Origin: Roseivivax lentus
GTDB taxonomy: Bacteria > Pseudomonadota > Alphaproteobacteria > Rhodobacterales > Rhodobacteraceae
Length of the DNA stretch: 64,000 nt
Direction of reading: 5' to 3'
Assembly (NCBI RefSeq): GCF_900156805.1
Contig: NZ_FTOQ01000005.1
Span: 124,001 to 188,000, forward strand
The position numbers were made by a program, and so were the translations under genes. The notes beneath the pieces were generated by a model. That model worked only from the letters and a program-made list of their open reading frames with translations, ran no database searches and had not been told where the DNA came from. This document shows positions 63,336 to 64,000 of the stretch, in pieces (the first letter of the stretch is position 1; each line of letters begins with the position of its first letter).

Positions 63336-64000
63336 ATGGCCATCAAGCTCGAGATGCTGCGCACCTTCCGGATCGTCGCCGAGCAGGGATCGCTCACCGC
63401 GGCGGCGGGGCTCCTTGCCCGGACGCCCTCGGCGGTGTCCATGACCCTTGCGCAACTGGAGGCGCATATCGGTGCCCCGCTCTTCGAGACCGACCGCAAG
63501 AACCGGCTGACGCCGCTCGGCCAGCGCGTGCTCGAGGAAAGCAGCCGCGCCACGGACGCCTTCACGCGCAGCGTCGAGGCCATCGGACGGCACGCGATCT
63601 CGACCGCGGGCACGGTGCGCATCGCCGCGGTGCCGTCAGCGGCCATCACCGTCCTGCCCGGGGTCATCGCCGCGTTCCGCCGCATCCGCCCGGACGTGCG
63701 GCTCGAAATCAGCGACGTGGACAGCGCGGCGGTGCGCCGGCGGGTCAAGCTCGACGCGGCCGATATCGGCATCCTGTCGGCGTCTTCGGACGATCCGGCG
63801 GACGGCAACGTGATCCTCGAGGACGATCTTGGCATCGTCTGCCGGAAGGACGGCGCGATCTCGCGGGCGGCGGCGGACAGTGCCGCGCTGTCCTGGGCCC
63901 TGCTCGAACGCGAACCGATCATCGCGAACCCGCTCTGCCACCTCGTCGCGCATGATTGCGTGCCGCGCCTGCTGGCGGCATGCAATCTGGAAGCCCGCAA
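63336..64000 (+). CDS. LysR family transcriptional regulator, cut by the window end
   Basis: The first 221 codons of a LysR regulator; the frame is still open at base 64000. The HTH is 'IKLEMLRTFRIVAEQGSLTA' with 'RTPSAVSMTLAQLEAHIGAP', and the effector domain starts at 'TVRIAAVPSAAITVLPG'. AGGA lies 8 bp before the ATG. It is divergent from the aldehyde-dehydrogenase operon and is its likely regulator. A family member would be about 300 residues, so some 80 residues are missing. Confidence 0.9.
   Translation, partial: MAIKLEMLRTFRIVAEQGSLTAAAGLLARTPSAVSMTLAQLEAHIGAPLFETDRKNRLTPLGQRVLEESSRATDAFTRSVEAIGRHAISTAGTVRIAAVPSAAITVLPGVIAAFRRIRPDVRLEISDVDSAAVRRRVKLDAADIGILSASSDDPADGNVILEDDLGIVCRKDGAISRAAADSAALSWALLEREPIIANPLCHLVAHDCVPRLLAACNLEAR

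Overview
The window is GC-rich (I estimate well above 60% GC outside a few islands) and reads as a chromosome segment of an alphaproteobacterium, most likely a Rhodobacteraceae/roseobacter-type organism. The case rests on gene content (purN-purM-rnd, trpE beside a PpiD-type foldase, DUF938, DUF3726, DUF5765), on tightly packed operons with ATGA start/stop overlaps, and on the many TRAP, BCCT and ABC uptake systems for small organic solutes. I ran no database search; every name comes from recognising motifs and family architecture.

Layout. 1-10,180 is conserved core: fabI (cut by the window start), LysE exporter, xanthine phosphoribosyltransferase, PpiD-like foldase, trpE, a small cytochrome c, sufE, a lipoprotein, rnd, purN-purM. 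At 10,292 lies a CAU-anticodon tRNA gene, and 10,354-13,438 is a 3.1-kb AT-rich integrated element bounded by 17-bp direct repeats of the tRNA 3' end. It carries a P4-type integrase and, as its only cargo, a two-gene STAS/GHKL-ATPase module. The displaced tRNA terminator is visible just beyond the right repeat.

13.5-17.2 kb is a decaying minus-strand operon (SDR stub, frameshifted DUF4386, DUF2798, frameshifted FMN reductase, intact isochorismatase-like hydrolase, pirin with two stops) facing a LysR regulator. 18.4-25.4 kb is a catabolic operon: TRAP transporter, three-part opine/hydroxyproline-type dehydrogenase and RidA, with a divergent LysR. 26-32 kb holds an AGCS symporter, a DUF5765 membrane protein, two remnants of the same small tyrosine recombinase, a YgiN-like monooxygenase with its LysR and paired operators, and a LacI regulator. 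The LacI gene faces a chimeric gene in which the front of a sugar-binding protein is joined to what looks like the tail of a D-lyxose-type isomerase, followed by a frameshifted glycerate kinase; this looks like the scar of a deletion.

37.3-49.8 kb is a galactoside utilisation locus in two divergent arms: iclR, ABC ATPase, galE, galT, galK and GH42 beta-galactosidase leftward; binding protein, two permeases and GH36 alpha-galactosidase rightward. Together these import galactosides, release galactose from alpha and beta linkages and feed it through the Leloir pathway.

50-56 kb has a DUF938 methyltransferase-like protein, a BCCT transporter, a lipocalin-like protein and a Tat-exported multicopper oxidase with a translationally coupled small partner. 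56.3-64 kb is a second solute-catabolism operon (RidA, DUF3726, an uncharacterised 559-residue protein, an unusual BCCT transporter, an M19 dipeptidase-fold protein lacking metal ligands, aldehyde dehydrogenase) facing a LysR gene cut by the window end.

The best candidates for something undescribed are the minimal tRNA-borne STAS/GHKL element and the 56-63 kb operon.
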